A stretch of DNA of 64,000 nucleotides from Zeimonas arvi (GCF_008039575.1 NZ_VDUY01000008.1:62001-126000), one strand, 5' to 3'. Shown: positions 25,386-37,505, counted from the stretch's first letter. The notes: a model not told the origin generated them from the sequence alone. Translations and numbers: made by a program.

Positions 25386-26155
25386 CCCAGCGCGGACGAG
25401 ATCTGGGCCGCGGTCCGGCAGACCTGGTCGATCCAGGCATCCTGCACGAAGTCGGCCGGCGCCGAGATCGACAGCCCCGCCACCAGCTTGCCGGTGTCGT
25501 CGCGGATGCCGGCGGCAATGCAGCGCACGCCCAGCTCCAGCTCCTCGTTGTCGCGCGCGTAGCCGCGCGCCTTGACCAGCGCCAGTTCGCGCTCGAGCCG
25601 CGCGGCGTCGGTGATGCTGTTCTTCGTGTGGCCGGCCAGCCCGGTGCGGGTGATGTAGGCGCGCACGTTCTTCGGGTCGTCGAAGGCCAGGAACAGCTTG
25701 CCGACCGAGGTCAGGTGCAGCGGCGCCCGCCCGCCCACCGCGCGCACCACCTGCATGCCCGAGCGCTCGGACACCGCGCGCTCGATGTAGACGATCTCGT
25801 CGCCCTGCCGGATCGACAGGTTGACCGGCTGGCCGGTCGCGCGGTGCAGCTCGCGCATCGGCCCCTGGGCCGCGTCGCGCACGTTGAGCCTCGCCTTGAC
25901 CAGGTTGCCCAGTTCGAGCAGCCGGATGCCCAGCTGGTAGGTGCCCGGCTCGGCGCGGTCGACCAGCCGCGCGGTGACCAGGTCGTTGAGAATGCGATGG
26001 GCCGTCGACGGATGCAGCGCGGTGCGCCCCGACAGCTCCTTGAGGCTGACCGGGTCGGGCTGCTCGGCGAGCGCGTCGAGCAGCGAGACCATCCGCTCGA
26101 TTACCTGGATCGCGGTCTTCCCTTCTTCGTTGGTCGTGGTGCGGGGTCTGGCCAT
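25364..26155 (-). CDS. IclR-family transcriptional regulator, divergent from lutAB
   Basis: A winged HTH (about residues 15-75, L-H-P-S-T-A-H-R-I-L-N-D-L as recognition helix) precedes the IclR effector domain (about 90-255, with R-A-P-L-H-L-T-S-V-G-K-L-F-L-A and A-G-L-S-I-S-A-P). The 263-residue length is normal. It is transcribed away from lutA over a 134-base intergenic region and is the obvious candidate regulator of lactate use there. AGAAGGAG lies before its ATG. Confidence 0.92.
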   Translation of the reverse strand: MARPRTTTNEEGKTAIQVIERMVSLLDALAEQPDPVSLKELSGRTALHPSTAHRILNDLVTARLVDRAEPGTYQLGIRLLELGNLVKARLNVRDAAQGPMRELHRATGQPVNLSIRQGDEIVYIERAVSERSGMQVVRAVGGRAPLHLTSVGKLFLAFDDPKNVRAYITRTGLAGHTKNSITDAARLERELALVKARGYARDNEELELGVRCIAAGIRDDTGKLVAGLSISAPADFVQDAWIDQVCRTAAQISSALGYESRET

Positions 26156-26204
26156 GGTCGGTGCGGGCTCCTTCTGATGCGGCGGTGCAGCATCCGATCG
26201 GGAA

Positions 26205-26234
26205 TCTTATACCACCAAGTGAAATTCATGTCAC
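26205..26234. promoter_or_regulatory. Divergent regulatory region between IclR and lutA
   Basis: This is the only AT-rich part of the intergenic region. It holds a -10-like TTATAC and, at 26219-26234, GTGAAATTCATGTCAC, whose ends (GTGA/TCAC) and core (TGAAATTCA) are symmetrical. This resembles IclR-type operators in layout, but the assignment is by position only. Confidence 0.4.
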
Positions 26235-26289
26235 GGCAGTTGGCCCCGCGGCCGAGTGCGCCGATAATCCCGTGCCCGGAGGAGAATCC

Positions 26290-27015
26290 ATGAGAGTCGG
26301 ACTGTTCGTTACCTGCCTGGTCGACGTGATGCGACCCGAGATCGGCATGGCCGCCGTGAAGCTGCTCGAGTCGGCCGGCTGCACCGTCGAGGTGCCGATG
26401 AACCAGACCTGCTGTGGCCAGCCCGGCTACAACTCGGGCGACAGCGGCGCGGCCCGCGACCTCGCGCTGAAGTACCTGGCCGAGTTCGAGGGCTTCGACT
26501 ACGTGGTGGCGCCCTCGGGCTCCTGCGGCGGCATGATCCGCTGCCACTATCCTGACCTGTTCCGCGACGACCCCGACCTCCGCAACCGGATCGAGGCGCT
26601 CGCCTCACGCACCTGGGAGCTGACTTCCTTCCTGCACGACGTGCTGAAGATCGACTCGCTGCCCGGCCAGTTCGAGGGCGAGGTCACCTATCACGACTCC
26701 TGCAGCGGCCTGCGCGAGCTGGGCGTGCAGAATCAGCCGCGCGCGCTGATGGCGCTCAATCCGAAGATCCGGGTCACCGAGATGAAGGATGCGCGCGCCT
26801 GCTGCGGCTTCGGCGGCACCTTCTCGATCAAGTACGGGAACATCTCCACCGCGATCGTCGACGAGAAGATCGAGAACATCCACGGCGCCGGCACGAAGTG
26901 CGTGGTGCTCGGCGACCTGGGCTGCATGCTGAACATCGAGGGCCGCTTGCGCCGCCAGGGCGACGAGCAGACCCGCGTGCTGCACGTGGCCCAGGTCCTG
27001 GCAGGGGAGGCCTGA
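26290..27015 (+). CDS. lutA: L-lactate utilization protein LutA (CCG-domain Fe-S subunit)
   Basis: Two cysteine-rich CCG domains are seen: N-Q-T-C-C-G-Q-P-G-Y near 38 with P-S-G-S-C-G-G near 77, and Y-H-D-S-C-S-G-L near 135 with A-R-A-C-C-G-F-G-G-T near 172. LutA works with LutB and LutC to oxidise L-lactate to pyruvate. The 241-residue length fits. GGAGG seven bases before the ATG at 26290 fixes the start. lutB follows after 3 bases. Confidence 0.93.
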   Translation: MRVGLFVTCLVDVMRPEIGMAAVKLLESAGCTVEVPMNQTCCGQPGYNSGDSGAARDLALKYLAEFEGFDYVVAPSGSCGGMIRCHYPDLFRDDPDLRNRIEALASRTWELTSFLHDVLKIDSLPGQFEGEVTYHDSCSGLRELGVQNQPRALMALNPKIRVTEMKDARACCGFGGTFSIKYGNISTAIVDEKIENIHGAGTKCVVLGDLGCMLNIEGRLRRQGDEQTRVLHVAQVLAGEA

Positions 27016-27018
27016 GCC

Positions 27019-28530
27019 ATGCAGGTCCAGTCGATGCATTTCAAGCCGCGCAGCGGCCAGAAGCTGGCCGACGTGCGGCTGCAGAACAACCTGCGCAAGC
27101 TGTCCACCAAGTTCGTGGCCGGTCGCGCGCAGGCGATCACCGAGCTCGACGATTTCGAAGCCACCCGCGACGACGCGGTCGCGCGGCGCAACCTGGCGCT
27201 GGCCGATCTCGACGTCTGGATCGAGCGCTTCGAGAAGGCCGCCACCGCGCGCGGCACCACCGTGCTGTTCGCCGAGACCCCGGCCGAGGCCTCGCGCCTG
27301 GTCGTGGAGATCGCGAAGAAGCACGGCGTGCGCAAGGTGACCAAGTCGAAGTCGATGGTCTCCGAGGAGATGGCGCTGAACAAGGCGCTCGAGGCCGCCG
27401 GCATCCAGCCGGTGGAGACCGATCTCGGCGAGTACATCCTGCAGATCAACGACTCCGAGCCGCCTTCGCACATCATTGCGCCGGTGGTGCACAAGGACAA
27501 GGAAGAGGTCTCGGAGCTCTTCGCCAAGGTCCACGGCAAGCCCAAGCTCACCGACATCACCGAGCTGACCCACGAGGCCCGCGAGGTGCTGCGCCCGCAC
27601 TTCCTGTCCTCGGACATGGGCGTGTCGGGCGGCAACTTCGTGATCGCCGAGACCGGCTCGGTGGCCCTGTTCACCAACGAAGGCAACGAGGGCATGTGCA
27701 CCATCCTGCCCAAGGTGCACGTGGCGGTGACCGGCATCGAGAAGGTGCTGCCCACGCTCGACGACCTGGCGGCCATCGCGCGGCTGCTGCCCCGCTCCGC
27801 CACCGGCCAGTCGATCTCGAACTACTTCTCGATCCTGACCGGCACCCGCGGCGAGGGCGACAGCGACGGCCCCGAGCATTCCTATGTGGTGCTGGTGGAC
27901 GGCGGCCGCAGCGGCCTGATCGGCGGCGAGTTCCAGGACATGCTCCGATGCATCCGCTGCGGCGCCTGCATGAACCACTGTCCGGTCTACCAGAAGATCG
28001 GCGGCCACGCCTACGGCTGGGTCTATCCGGGGCCGATGGGCTCGGTGCTCACGCCGTCCTACGTGGGCATCGACAAGGCGCTCGACCTGCCGCAGGCCAG
28101 CACCCTGTGCGGCGAGTGCCACGTGGTCTGCCCGATGAAGATCCCGTTGCCCGACCTGCTGCGCAAGCTGCGCGAGAAGCAGTTCGATCGTCACCTGAGG
28201 CCGATGACCGAGCGGCTCGGCCTGGCGGCCTGGGCCTTCGCCGCGAAGCGGCCGGCGCTCTACCGTCCGATGGTGAAGGTGGCTTCCCGCGTGCTGCGCT
28301 GGATGGGCGGCGACCGTCACCGCCTGCGCTCGCTGCCGCTGGCCGGCGGCTGGACCGGCACGCGCGACATGCCGGCGCCAGCCACGGCGACCTTCAAGGA
28401 GCAGTGGCAGCAGCGCGCGCGCGGGCAGTCGCCCGGGGCGCCCGCTTCGTCGACGGCGCCCGCCCCGCAGGGTGAGACCCGGCCGGTCGCTTCGGACGTT
28501 TCGCCCGACGCGGATCAGCGGCGCGACTGA
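27019..28530 (+). CDS. lutB: L-lactate utilization protein LutB (iron-sulfur protein)
   Basis: Contains the LUD domain (about 70-300, with [10 protein letters not shown] and [11 protein letters not shown]) and two 4Fe-4S cysteine groups, [12 protein letters not shown] near 313 and C-G-E-C-H-V-V-C-P near 366, then a C-terminal tail of about 120 residues. It forms the electron-transfer core of the LutABC lactate-oxidising complex. No lutC gene follows: the next gene is on the other strand and overlaps the lutB end by 16 bases. lutC must be elsewhere or absent. Confidence 0.93.
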   Translation: MQVQSMHFKPRSGQKLADVRLQNNLRKLSTKFVAGRAQAITELDDFEATRDDAVARRNLALADLDVWIERFEKAATARGTTVLFAETPAEASRLVVEIAKKHGVRKVTKSKSMVSEEMALNKALEAAGIQPVETDLGEYILQINDSEPPSHIIAPVVHKDKEEVSELFAKVHGKPKLTDITELTHEAREVLRPHFLSSDMGVSGGNFVIAETGSVALFTNEGNEGMCTILPKVHVAVTGIEKVLPTLDDLAAIARLLPRSATGQSISNYFSILTGTRGEGDSDGPEHSYVVLVDGGRSGLIGGEFQDMLRCIRCGACMNHCPVYQKIGGHAYGWVYPGPMGSVLTPSYVGIDKALDLPQASTLCGECHVVCPMKIPLPDLLRKLREKQFDRHLRPMTERLGLAAWAFAAKRPALYRPMVKVASRVLRWMGGDRHRLRSLPLAGGWTGTRDMPAPATATFKEQWQQRARGQSPGAPASSTAPAPQGETRPVASDVSPDADQRRD

Positions 28531-30026
28531 CGCTCCAGGCCCGCGCGTGCCGCCCGCGCGGCGCGTCCGGGCGCGGCCAGCGCGGCGTCCACCGCTTCCT
28601 GATCGGCCCCGGTCGCCTCGCGCAGCCATTGCCCGATCGACGTGCGCAGCCGCTCTTCGGACCAGCGGCCGGTTCCGTCGTCGCGCGCGGCCATCCAGTC
28701 GGCGAAGGCCATGAAGCGCCAGAAGGGCGAGGCGGGGAGGGGCGAATCGGGGACGGGCGAGGCGGGCCGAGCGCCGGCCCCGGTTCCCAGCATGGCCGCG
28801 AGCGCTGCGGCGTGCCGCCCCGAGTTCGCGATCCGGTCCCAGAGTTGCGCGAACAGCGCCATCCGCTGCATGGCTTCGAAGGGGATACGGTCGGTGGCCA
28901 GCACGTTGTAGGGCGGGTCGGGGTTGAAGCGCAGACCGCAAGCCTCGGTGTGCCGCGCGATCGGCGCGCCGCGCAGCCGCTTCAGGATGCCGAGCTGGAT
29001 CTCGTGCGGCCCGAGCGCCAGCAAGCGGTCGAAGCCGGCGCCGAAGCTGGCCAGGTCCTCGCCGGGCAAGCCCGCGATCAGGTCCACGTGCAGGTGCGCC
29101 TGCGTGTGCGCCACCAGCCAGCGGATGTTGGCCTCGGCCTTCGCATCGTCCTGCCGGCGGCTGATCAGCTTCTGCACCTCGGGGTTCCAGGTCTGGATCC
29201 CGATCTCGAACTGCAGCGCGCCGGCGGGAAAGCGCGCGATGGCCTCGCGCAGGCGATCAGGGAGATGATCGGGCACCAGCTCGAAGTGCGCGAACACCGG
29301 GTCGTCGGGCGCGGCCTCGATCCTGGCCAGGAAGAACTCGAGGATGCGCCGGCTGGTGTCCACCTTCAGGTTGAAGGTCCGGTCCACGAACTTGAAGGTG
29401 CGCGCGCCGCGCACGTGCAAGGCGTCGAGCTCCGCCAGCAGCCGGTCGGTGTCGAAGGGCACCGCGGTGCGGTCAAGCGCGGACAGGCAGAATTCGCATT
29501 TGAAGGGACAGCCGCGCGAGGCCTCCACGTACAGGTAGCGCTCGCGCAGGTCTCGATCGTCGTAGAGGCGATAGGGCAGGGCGAGCGCGTCGGGGTCCGG
29601 GGTGGCGCCGGCGATGATCTTCGGGGAGGTGCCGTCGCCGGCAAGCAGCTGCCCGCACAGCGCGGCGAAGGCCAGCTCGCCGGGCCCGGTGATCACGTGG
29701 TCGGCCTCGCGGCAGATGCGCTGCGCGTCGGTCTCGTGGCTCACTTCGGGGCCGCCGACCACGATCTTCAGCGAGGGCTCGATCGCGCGCAGCATCGCGG
29801 CCAGCCGCGCGGTTTCGTCCACGTTCCAGATGTAGACGCCGAAGCCCACCACGCGCGGCCTGCGCGCCAGGATCCGCTGCGCCATGGCCTCGGCGCGTGC
29901 GCCGGCCACGAACTCCAGGATCTCGCTGCGGGGCTCGAGTTCGCCGAGGTTGGCCTTCAGCCAGCGCAGCGCCAGCGAGGCGTGGCTGTAGCGCGCGTTC
30001 AGCGTCACGAGCAGGATGTCGGCCAT
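28515..30026 (-). CDS. B12-binding radical SAM protein (DUF4080 type)
   Basis: An N-terminal cobalamin-binding-like domain (about 1-140: [12 protein letters not shown] at the start and V-V-G-G-P-E-V-S near 92) is followed by a radical SAM domain with C-P-F-K-C-E-F-C (CxxxCxxC) near 170 and a C-terminal DUF4080 region. Such enzymes methylate or rearrange unknown substrates. The 503-residue protein has a Pro/Ser/Ala-rich insertion near residue 425 ([11 protein letters not shown]). The ATG at 30026 is followed directly by the M-A-D-I-L-L-V-T start common in the family. Confidence 0.88.
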   Translation of the reverse strand: MADILLVTLNARYSHASLALRWLKANLGELEPRSEILEFVAGARAEAMAQRILARRPRVVGFGVYIWNVDETARLAAMLRAIEPSLKIVVGGPEVSHETDAQRICREADHVITGPGELAFAALCGQLLAGDGTSPKIIAGATPDPDALALPYRLYDDRDLRERYLYVEASRGCPFKCEFCLSALDRTAVPFDTDRLLAELDALHVRGARTFKFVDRTFNLKVDTSRRILEFFLARIEAAPDDPVFAHFELVPDHLPDRLREAIARFPAGALQFEIGIQTWNPEVQKLISRRQDDAKAEANIRWLVAHTQAHLHVDLIAGLPGEDLASFGAGFDRLLALGPHEIQLGILKRLRGAPIARHTEACGLRFNPDPPYNVLATDRIPFEAMQRMALFAQLWDRIANSGRHAAALAAMLGTGAGARPASPVPDSPLPASPFWRFMAFADWMAARDDGTGRWSEERLRTSIGQWLREATGADQEAVDAALAAPGRAARAARAGLERQSRR

Positions 30027-30059
30027 CGCGCTATTCTCGCACCGAGGAGGAAACGTCAC

Positions 30060-30776
30060 GTGACAACGAGAACGAACATGGGTTCCGCGCCGGGCGCCGA
30101 CGCGGCGGCGGGCGCCACGCGAACAGGGGCGCACGGCGAGCCGGCCTCGCCCGTCGCGGTGCGGGTCAAGGCCATCGAGTCGCTGCTGGTCGCCAAGGGC
30201 TACGTGGACCCTGCCGCGATCGACGCGCTGCTCGACACCTACGAAAACCGCATCGGACCGCGCAACGGCGCGCGGGTCGTGGCGCGCGCCTGGACCGACC
30301 CGGAGTTCGACCGCTGGCTCGACCGCGACGCCACCGCCGCGATCGCATCCCTGGGCTACACCGGTCGGCAGGGCGAGCACATGGTGGCGGTGCGCAACAC
30401 GCCCACCGTGCACAACCTCGTGGTCTGCACGCTGTGCTCCTGCTATCCATGGCCGGTGCTGGGCCTGCCGCCGGTCTGGTACAAGTCCGCGCCCTATCGA
30501 TCGAAGGCAGTGGCCGATCCGCGCGGCGTGCTGGCCGATTTCGGCATCGAGCTGCCGGCCGGGGTCGAGGTGCGCGTGTGGGACTCCACCGCCGAGATCC
30601 GCTACCTGGTGATTCCGGTGCGCCCTGCCGGCACGGAAGGCTGGAGCGCCGAAGCGCTGGCCGAGCTGGTCACGCGCGACGCGATGATCGGCACGGCGCT
30701 GGTCCGGCTGCCCGGCAGCGAGGCGAGGATGCCGGCCGCGAAGGTGGGCACCTCGAGACAGGGAGCCGCACGATGA
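30060..30776 (+). CDS. nthA: Nitrile hydratase alpha subunit, cobalt type
   Basis: Converts nitriles to amides. The metal-binding claw motif V-C-T-L-C-S-C near residue 122 has Thr between the first two cysteines, which in this family marks the cobalt form (Ser marks iron). The flanking P-T-V-H-N-L-V and [14 protein letters not shown] are also characteristic. The start is GTG at 30060, preferred over the ATG at 30078 because GAGGAGG lies nine bases before it. The stop overlaps the beta subunit start (ATGA). Confidence 0.93.
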   Translation: MTTRTNMGSAPGADAAAGATRTGAHGEPASPVAVRVKAIESLLVAKGYVDPAAIDALLDTYENRIGPRNGARVVARAWTDPEFDRWLDRDATAAIASLGYTGRQGEHMVAVRNTPTVHNLVVCTLCSCYPWPVLGLPPVWYKSAPYRSKAVADPRGVLADFGIELPAGVEVRVWDSTAEIRYLVIPVRPAGTEGWSAEALAELVTRDAMIGTALVRLPGSEARMPAAKVGTSRQGAAR

Positions 30777-31429
30777 ACGGCGCGCAAGACCTCGGCGGCC
30801 AGCACGGCTTCGGTCCGGTCGCACCCGAGTCGAACGAACCGCTGTTCCACGACGAGTGGGAGCGCCGCGCGATGGCGCTCACCATCCTGATGGGACCGAT
30901 CGGCGGCTGGAACATCGACCAGTCGCGCGCCGCGCGCGAATCGCTGCCGCCGGTGCAGTACCTGTCGAGCAGCTACTACGAGATCTGGCTCGCGGGCCTC
31001 GAAAAGCTGATGGCCGAGCGCGGCATCCTGAGCGCCGAGGAGATCGCCGCCGGCAAGCCGCTCGCGCCCCGCGCCTCGATCCCGCCGGCACTGACCGCCG
31101 ACAAGGTCGGGCCGATGCTCGCCCGCGGCGGACCCACCGAGCGCGAGGCGAATCAGCCGGCGCGATTCAAGGTGGGCGATGCGGTGCGCACGCACGCGAT
31201 GAACCCGAGCGGCCACACCCGCCTGCCGCGCTACGCGCGCGGCAGGCGCGGCACCATCGCCATCGTCCACGGCGTGCACGTGTTCCCCGATTCCAGCGGC
31301 AACGGCCGGGGCGAGAACCCGCAGTGGCTGTACTCGGTGCGTTTCGACGCGCACGAGCTCTGGGGCCCGGACACCACCGCCTCGGCGGTGCACGTGGACT
31401 GCTGGGAGCCGTACCTGGAGCCGGCGTGA
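30773..31429 (+). CDS. nthB: Nitrile hydratase beta subunit
   Basis: A 218-residue subunit with [16 protein letters not shown] at its start, F-H-D-E-W-E-R-R-A near 27, and a C-terminal SH3-like domain (F-K-V-G-D-A-V-R near 134, H-V-F-P-D-S-S-G near 166, V-D-C-W-E-P-Y-L at the end). It pairs with the alpha subunit to form the active site. Coupled by 4-base overlaps to both neighbours. Confidence 0.94.
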   Translation: MNGAQDLGGQHGFGPVAPESNEPLFHDEWERRAMALTILMGPIGGWNIDQSRAARESLPPVQYLSSSYYEIWLAGLEKLMAERGILSAEEIAAGKPLAPRASIPPALTADKVGPMLARGGPTEREANQPARFKVGDAVRTHAMNPSGHTRLPRYARGRRGTIAIVHGVHVFPDSSGNGRGENPQWLYSVRFDAHELWGPDTTASAVHVDCWEPYLEPA

Positions 31430-31842
31430 GCGGCAGAACCGTGGAAATCGCGGGCAGGGCGCCCATGGCCGCTTCGGCGCCGGACCGCCCGATCCGCTCG
31501 ATCGCCGACGCGGTGGCCGCCTGCGGCCTGCCCGAGAGCACCGGCGCGGCCTTCGCCGAGCCCTGGCAGGCCCAGCTCTTCGCGATCACGCTGGCCATGC
31601 ACGAGGCCGGCCATTTCTCGTGGCCCGAGTGGGTGGGCTATCTGTCGCAGGCGATCCGCGGCGCGCAGGCCGCGGGCGATCCCGACCTCGGCGACACCTA
31701 CTGGCTGCACTGGCTCGCGGCGCTGGAACGGCTTCTGCACGACAAGGAACTGGCGGGCCCGCTGCAGCTCGCTTCGCACCGCGAGGCGATCCGCGCCTAC
31801 GCGCGGGTGGCGCCTTCGGCGAGCCTGCTCAAGGCGGACTGA
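31426..31842 (+). CDS. Nitrile hydratase accessory (activator/chaperone) protein
   Basis: Homologous to the N-terminal half of the beta subunit, as is usual for nitrile hydratase activators: F-A-E-P-W-Q-A-Q-L-F-A-I-T-L-A-M-H-E near 45 and F-S-W-P-E-W near 64, then Y-W-L-H-W-L-A-A-L-E near 95. It probably delivers cobalt by subunit exchange. The start is GTG at 31426 within a GTGA overlap with the beta subunit stop. The 138-residue length is typical. The convergent pyrD ends 2 bases away. Confidence 0.88.
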   Translation: MSGRTVEIAGRAPMAASAPDRPIRSIADAVAACGLPESTGAAFAEPWQAQLFAITLAMHEAGHFSWPEWVGYLSQAIRGAQAAGDPDLGDTYWLHWLAALERLLHDKELAGPLQLASHREAIRAYARVAPSASLLKAD

Positions 31843-31843
31843 T

Positions 31844-32878
31844 TCAGCCCGCCCGAGCCGCCTCGCGCAGCGCCTGCGCGCAGGCCCCCACCAGCGCCGG
31901 CCCCTCGTAGATCAGCCCGGTGTAGAGCTGCACGAGCGTCGCGCCGGCCTCCAGCTTGGCGCGCGCGTCGGCCGCGCTCATGACGCCGCCCACCCCCACG
32001 ATCGGGAAGGCCGCCGGCAGCCGTGCGCGCAGCATACGGATCACCCGGTTCGACAATTCGAACACCGGCGCGCCGGACAGCCCGCCGGCCTCGTCGGCGT
32101 GCGGCAGCCCGGCCACCGCCTCGCGCGAGATCGTGGTGTTGGTGGCGATCACCGCGTCGATGCCGTGGCGCGCGAGCAGCCCGGCGATCGCGTCGACCTG
32201 CGACTCGTCGAGATCGGGCGCGATCTTCAGCGCCAGCGGCACCTTGCGGCCGTGCCGCGCGGCCAGCGCCTCGCGCCGATCGACCAGCGCCCCCAGCAGC
32301 GCGTCGAGCGCGTCGCCGCCCTGCAGGTCGCGCAGGTTCTTCGTGTTGGGCGAGGAGATGTTCACGGTGACGTAGCTGGCGTGCGGATAGACCCGCTCGA
32401 GGCACAGCAGGTAGTCGCTGGCCGCGTCCTCGATCGGGGTGCTGGCGTTCTTGCCGATGTTCAGGCCCAGCACGCCCTGCCACCTGGCGCGCTCCACGTT
32501 GCGCACGAAGGCGTCCACGCCCTCGTTGTTGAAGCCCAACCGGTTGATCAGCGCGCGCCTGGCCGGCAGCCGGAACATGCGCGGCTTCGGATTGCCCGGT
32601 TGCGGCTTCGGCGTGACCGTGCCCACCTCGACGAAGCCGAAGCCCATCGCGCCGAAGGCGTCGATGTGCGCGCCGTTCTTGTCCAGCCCCGCGGCCAGGC
32701 CCACCCGGTTTCGAAAGCGCAGGCCCATGACCTCCACCGGATCCTCGACCGGCGCGCCGGCCACCAGCCGCAGCACGCCGCTGCAGGCCGCGCCGTCGAG
32801 GGCGTTCAGGGTCAGTTCGTGGGCGCGTTCGGGATCGAGCGAAAAGAGCAGCGGGCGGGCGAAGGGATAGGGGTTCAT
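31844..32878 (-). CDS. pyrD: Dihydroorotate dehydrogenase (quinone), class 2
   Basis: Fourth step of UMP synthesis, using the respiratory quinone pool at the membrane. An N-terminal membrane-associated helix (about 1-35) precedes the barrel. [10 protein letters not shown] near 60, N-R-L-G-F-N-N near 112, V-N-I-S-S-P-N-T near 174 (Ser as catalytic base) and G-V-G-G-V near 294 are typical of class 2. The 344-residue length is normal. Its ATG shares four bases with the bpt stop, so it is the last gene of a coupled four-gene operon. Confidence 0.96.
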   Translation of the reverse strand: MNPYPFARPLLFSLDPERAHELTLNALDGAACSGVLRLVAGAPVEDPVEVMGLRFRNRVGLAAGLDKNGAHIDAFGAMGFGFVEVGTVTPKPQPGNPKPRMFRLPARRALINRLGFNNEGVDAFVRNVERARWQGVLGLNIGKNASTPIEDAASDYLLCLERVYPHASYVTVNISSPNTKNLRDLQGGDALDALLGALVDRREALAARHGRKVPLALKIAPDLDESQVDAIAGLLARHGIDAVIATNTTISREAVAGLPHADEAGGLSGAPVFELSNRVIRMLRARLPAAFPIVGVGGVMSAADARAKLEAGATLVQLYTGLIYEGPALVGACAQALREAARAG

Positions 32879-33678
32879 GCGTCGGAGGAGGAGGCGGGCG
32901 GCGCGTCGGGCGCCGCGGCCGCCAGGGGGGAGGGCCCGGGGGCGGGCAAGACGTCCGGCATCGGTTCCCAGTTGCCTGCCACCAGTCGCTCGATTGGCCG
33001 GAAGCTCGCCTTGTAGGCCATCTTGGGGCTCTCGGCGATCCAGTAGCCCAGGTACAGGTAGGGCAGGCCCAGTTCGCGGCACTGTTCGATCTGCCAGAGG
33101 ATGTTCCAGGTGCCGTAGCTTGCGCGCGGCGTGTCGGGGTCGAAGAAGGTGTAGACCGAGGAGAGCCCGTCGTCGAGCACGTCGATGATCGACACCGCGC
33201 GCAACTCCGCGGCGGGGTCGCGGAACTCGACCAGCCGGGTGTTGACCTTGCTCTGCAGCAGGAACTGCGCGTACTGCTCGCGGCTGTCGTGGTCCATGCC
33301 GCCGCCGGCGTGCCGGCTCGACTGGTAGCGAAGGTAGAGCTCGTAGTGTTCGGCCGAAAAGCCCAGCCGCGTGACCAGCGGCTTCAGGTCGGCGTGGCGC
33401 GCCCAGGCGCGGCGCTGGCTGCGGGTGGACGCGAAGCGCGCCACCGGCACGCGCACCGGCACGCAGGCCTTGCAGCCGTCGCAATAGGGCCGGTAGGTGA
33501 AGATGCCGCTGCGCCGGAAACCGGCGCGCACCAGCTCGCCGTAGACGTCGGCGTTGATCAGGTGGTTCGGCGTGGCGACCTGGGAGCGCGCCTGCCGCCC
33601 GGGCAGGTAGCTGCAGGGATAGGGGGCGGTGGCGTAGAACTGCAGGGCCGCGAACGGCAGTTCCTTCGGGTGCGTCAT
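32875..33678 (-). CDS. bpt: Aspartate/glutamate leucyltransferase (N-degron pathway)
   Basis: Transfers leucine from tRNA to N-terminal Asp or Glu of proteins, marking them for ClpAP. The N-terminal cluster [10 protein letters not shown] near 22 and [11 protein letters not shown] near 66 are hallmark; the C-terminal GNAT-like half has Y-T-F-F-D-P and G-T-W-N-I-L. The 267-residue protein has a Pro/Ala/Ser tail of about 25 residues. It overlaps aat and pyrD by the ATGA pattern. Confidence 0.94.
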   Translation of the reverse strand: MTHPKELPFAALQFYATAPYPCSYLPGRQARSQVATPNHLINADVYGELVRAGFRRSGIFTYRPYCDGCKACVPVRVPVARFASTRSQRRAWARHADLKPLVTRLGFSAEHYELYLRYQSSRHAGGGMDHDSREQYAQFLLQSKVNTRLVEFRDPAAELRAVSIIDVLDDGLSSVYTFFDPDTPRASYGTWNILWQIEQCRELGLPYLYLGYWIAESPKMAYKASFRPIERLVAGNWEPMPDVLPAPGPSPLAAAAPDAPPASSSDA

Positions 33679-34412
33679 GCGTGAGGCAGCTCGATGCGCA
33701 TTGCCCGCCAGTCGGGACCGGGTTGCCGGATCAGGCCGGCCAGCTCGTTCAGGAAGGCCTCGCGCGGAATCTCGCGCGCGCCCAGCGAGGCCAGATGGCG
33801 GGTATTCTGCTGGCAGTCTATCACGCGGAAATCCTGCTTCTCGAGCGTGCAAACCAGCGCCGCGATCGCCACTTTCGACGCGTCGGTCACCCGCGCGAAC
33901 ATCGACTCGCCGTAGAACATCCGGCCGATCGCCACGCCGTACAGCCCGCCCACCAGGCGCGCGCCTTCCCACACCTCGACCGAGTGGGCGCGGCCCATCC
34001 GGTGCAGTCCCTGGTAGGCCGACAGGATCTGCGCGGTGATCCAGGTGCCGCCGTCTTCGTCGCGCGGGGCGGCGCAGGCGCGCATCACCTCGCCGAAGGC
34101 CTGGTCGAGCGTGACGCGCCAGCGCGGCGCTTCGGCCGCGCAGTTCTTCCGGATCGTCTTCGCGAGCGAGCGGTGCAGCCGGAACTCGTCCAGGTACAGC
34201 ACCATGCGCGGATCCGGCGACCACCACAGCACCGGCTGGCCGTCGGAATACCAGGGGAAGATGCCGCGCGCATAGGCCTCCAGCAGCCGCTCGGGCGACA
34301 GGTCGGCGCCGGCCGCGAGCAGCCCGTTGGGCTCGTGCCAGGCCAGCCGGGGATCGGGCAACGGTTCGTGCGCGCCGACCCAGGGCAGAGGGGTACGCAG
34401 GCGGCCGCTCAT
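33675..34412 (-). CDS. aat: Leucyl/phenylalanyl-tRNA--protein transferase
   Basis: Adds Leu or Phe to N-terminal Lys or Arg of proteins for N-end-rule degradation. Seen: [18 protein letters not shown] near 51, T-W-I-T-A-Q-I-L near 124, H-S-V-E-V-W and G-G-L-Y-G-V-A-I-G near 156, and F-Y-G-E-S-M-F near 168. The 245-residue length is standard. The start codon overlaps the stop of the Rieske gene by one base (TGATG), and the stop overlaps bpt. Confidence 0.95.
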   Translation of the reverse strand: MSGRLRTPLPWVGAHEPLPDPRLAWHEPNGLLAAGADLSPERLLEAYARGIFPWYSDGQPVLWWSPDPRMVLYLDEFRLHRSLAKTIRKNCAAEAPRWRVTLDQAFGEVMRACAAPRDEDGGTWITAQILSAYQGLHRMGRAHSVEVWEGARLVGGLYGVAIGRMFYGESMFARVTDASKVAIAALVCTLEKQDFRVIDCQQNTRHLASLGAREIPREAFLNELAGLIRQPGPDWRAMRIELPHA

Positions 34413-35149
34413 CAGGCGCAGCGCATCAGCTGCCGGCAGTAATTCTCGATGGGCTGCACCAGGCAGCGCTCGCCGGCGGGCTGGCGCTCGCGCCCGCCGT
34501 GCTCGAGCGAGAGCTTCATCGCGAAGCGCTCGAAGAATCGGTCGAAGAGCTCGCCGCCCTGAGTGCCGGTGGCGTACAGCCGGTCGGTGGCCGGATCGTG
34601 CTCGAGCAGGACCGCCGCCAGGGGCTGGGTGGCCGGACCGGCCAGCACTCGCGCGCCGTCGGCCGGGTCGTACTGGCTGTGCTCGGCGCAGCAGTGGATC
34701 ACGTCGGCGCGCTTCGAAATGGGCGAGGCCTCGGCCCGAAAGCTGATGAAGCTGATCTCCTTGGCCGGGTAGGCCATCTGGTGGGCGCAGATCGCCGAGT
34801 AGGCCACGATCGAGCGCTTCGGGCCCACGCCGCCCGCCCAGGTGTAGCGGTCGCGGTCCTCGGTGCTCAGTGCCACCTTGCGCCGGGTCGGCTTGCCCAG
34901 GTCGAGCAGGAAGGCCGGCGTGCCCACGAAGGGGTAGTGGAAGAGCAGGTTGCGCCGCTCGGGCAGTTGCGAGGCCCTCAGCGGCTCGCCACTCTCGCCG
35001 ACCAGCAGCGCGCGATGCCAGGGCTGGGCTTCGCCGCCCGGGGCCTGCGCCGCCGCCTGGCCGATGGCCTGGGCCAGCGCGGCGGAGTCCGTCGCGCCGG
35101 CACCCGCGCCGGCGGCCGCGCATCCGATCAGGAATCCTCGACGATCCAT
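34412..35149 (-). CDS. Exported Rieske-type iron-sulfur protein
   Basis: The N-terminus [13 protein letters not shown] combines a twin-arginine motif with a lipobox-like L-I-G-C, suggesting a Tat-exported lipoprotein, although the n-region is very short. A Rieske-like domain in the second half shows C-A-H-Q (near 121) and C-C-A-E-H (near 153), giving a C-x-H plus C-x-x-H ligand pattern. Redox partner is unknown. It heads the operon with aat, bpt and pyrD; the link to N-degron transferases is unexplained. Confidence in the fold is good, in the role low. Confidence 0.8.
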   Translation of the reverse strand: MDRRGFLIGCAAAGAGAGATDSAALAQAIGQAAAQAPGGEAQPWHRALLVGESGEPLRASQLPERRNLLFHYPFVGTPAFLLDLGKPTRRKVALSTEDRDRYTWAGGVGPKRSIVAYSAICAHQMAYPAKEISFISFRAEASPISKRADVIHCCAEHSQYDPADGARVLAGPATQPLAAVLLEHDPATDRLYATGTQGGELFDRFFERFAMKLSLEHGGRERQPAGERCLVQPIENYCRQLMRCA

Positions 35150-35213
35150 GTCGCTGCCTCCTGCGTTCGTCTGTTGTCGCGCTTCCCCGGCGAACGGATC
35201 GGGCCCGCCAGGT

Positions 35214-35762
35214 TCAGCTGCCGGACCTGCGCGAGTAGCGCACCGCCCCGGTGTGCGTGCCGAAGCTGCCGTTGCGCCGGTCCTCGAAGTACCAGCGCAG
35301 GGTCTGCTCCACCGTGCGGAAGGCGATCTCGGGCCAGGGAATCTCCTCTTCCGAGAACAGCTTCGCCTCGAGGCTCTCCGGGCCGGGGTCCAGCTCGGGG
35401 CCCAGCATGTCGGCCCGGAAGAACACGTGCACCTGCTGCACCTGCGGCACGTCGATCATCGAGAAGAGCTCGCCGATGCGGATGCGCGCGCCGGCCTCTT
35501 CCGTCGTCTCGCGCTCTGCGCCCTCGGAGGTGGTCTCGCCGTTCTCCATGAAGCCGGCCGGGAGCGTCCAGTAGCCATAGCGCGGCTCGATGGCTCTCCG
35601 GCACAGCAGCACCCGGTTCTGCCACACGGGGATGGTGCCAAGCACCATGTTCGGGTTCTGATAATGGATCGTGCCGCAGCGTGCGCAGGAATAGCGGGGG
35701 CGGTTGTCCCCGGGCGGCACGCCCAGCGAGACCTCGTTGCCACAGAGCGAACAGAATTTCAT
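35214..35762 (-). CDS. Nudix hydrolase with zinc ribbon
   Basis: A zinc ribbon (C-S-L-C near 4 and C-A-R-C near 26) is followed by a Nudix box, G-F-M-E-N-G-E-T-T-S-E-G near 70 continuing to R-E-T-T-E-E-A-G-A, which keeps all metal-binding glutamates. This arrangement resembles short NudC-like or ADP-ribose-type hydrolases in proteobacteria. It hydrolyses a nucleoside diphosphate linked to another moiety. At 182 residues it is shorter than NudC (about 257). It lies 64 bases before the Rieske operon on the same strand. Confidence 0.9.
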   Translation of the reverse strand: MKFCSLCGNEVSLGVPPGDNRPRYSCARCGTIHYQNPNMVLGTIPVWQNRVLLCRRAIEPRYGYWTLPAGFMENGETTSEGAERETTEEAGARIRIGELFSMIDVPQVQQVHVFFRADMLGPELDPGPESLEAKLFSEEEIPWPEIAFRTVEQTLRWYFEDRRNGSFGTHTGAVRYSRRSGS

Positions 35763-35870
35763 GGGGTCGGATCGGGGTTCGGCGCAGTGTAGCAGCGCGC
35801 TCCCCGAGAGGGGGACACAGGCCCCGATTTGCGCAGCGCAGCGAAACGGTGCTATAGTCTCGTTCTCAGA

Positions 35871-37505
<1,635 letters not shown>

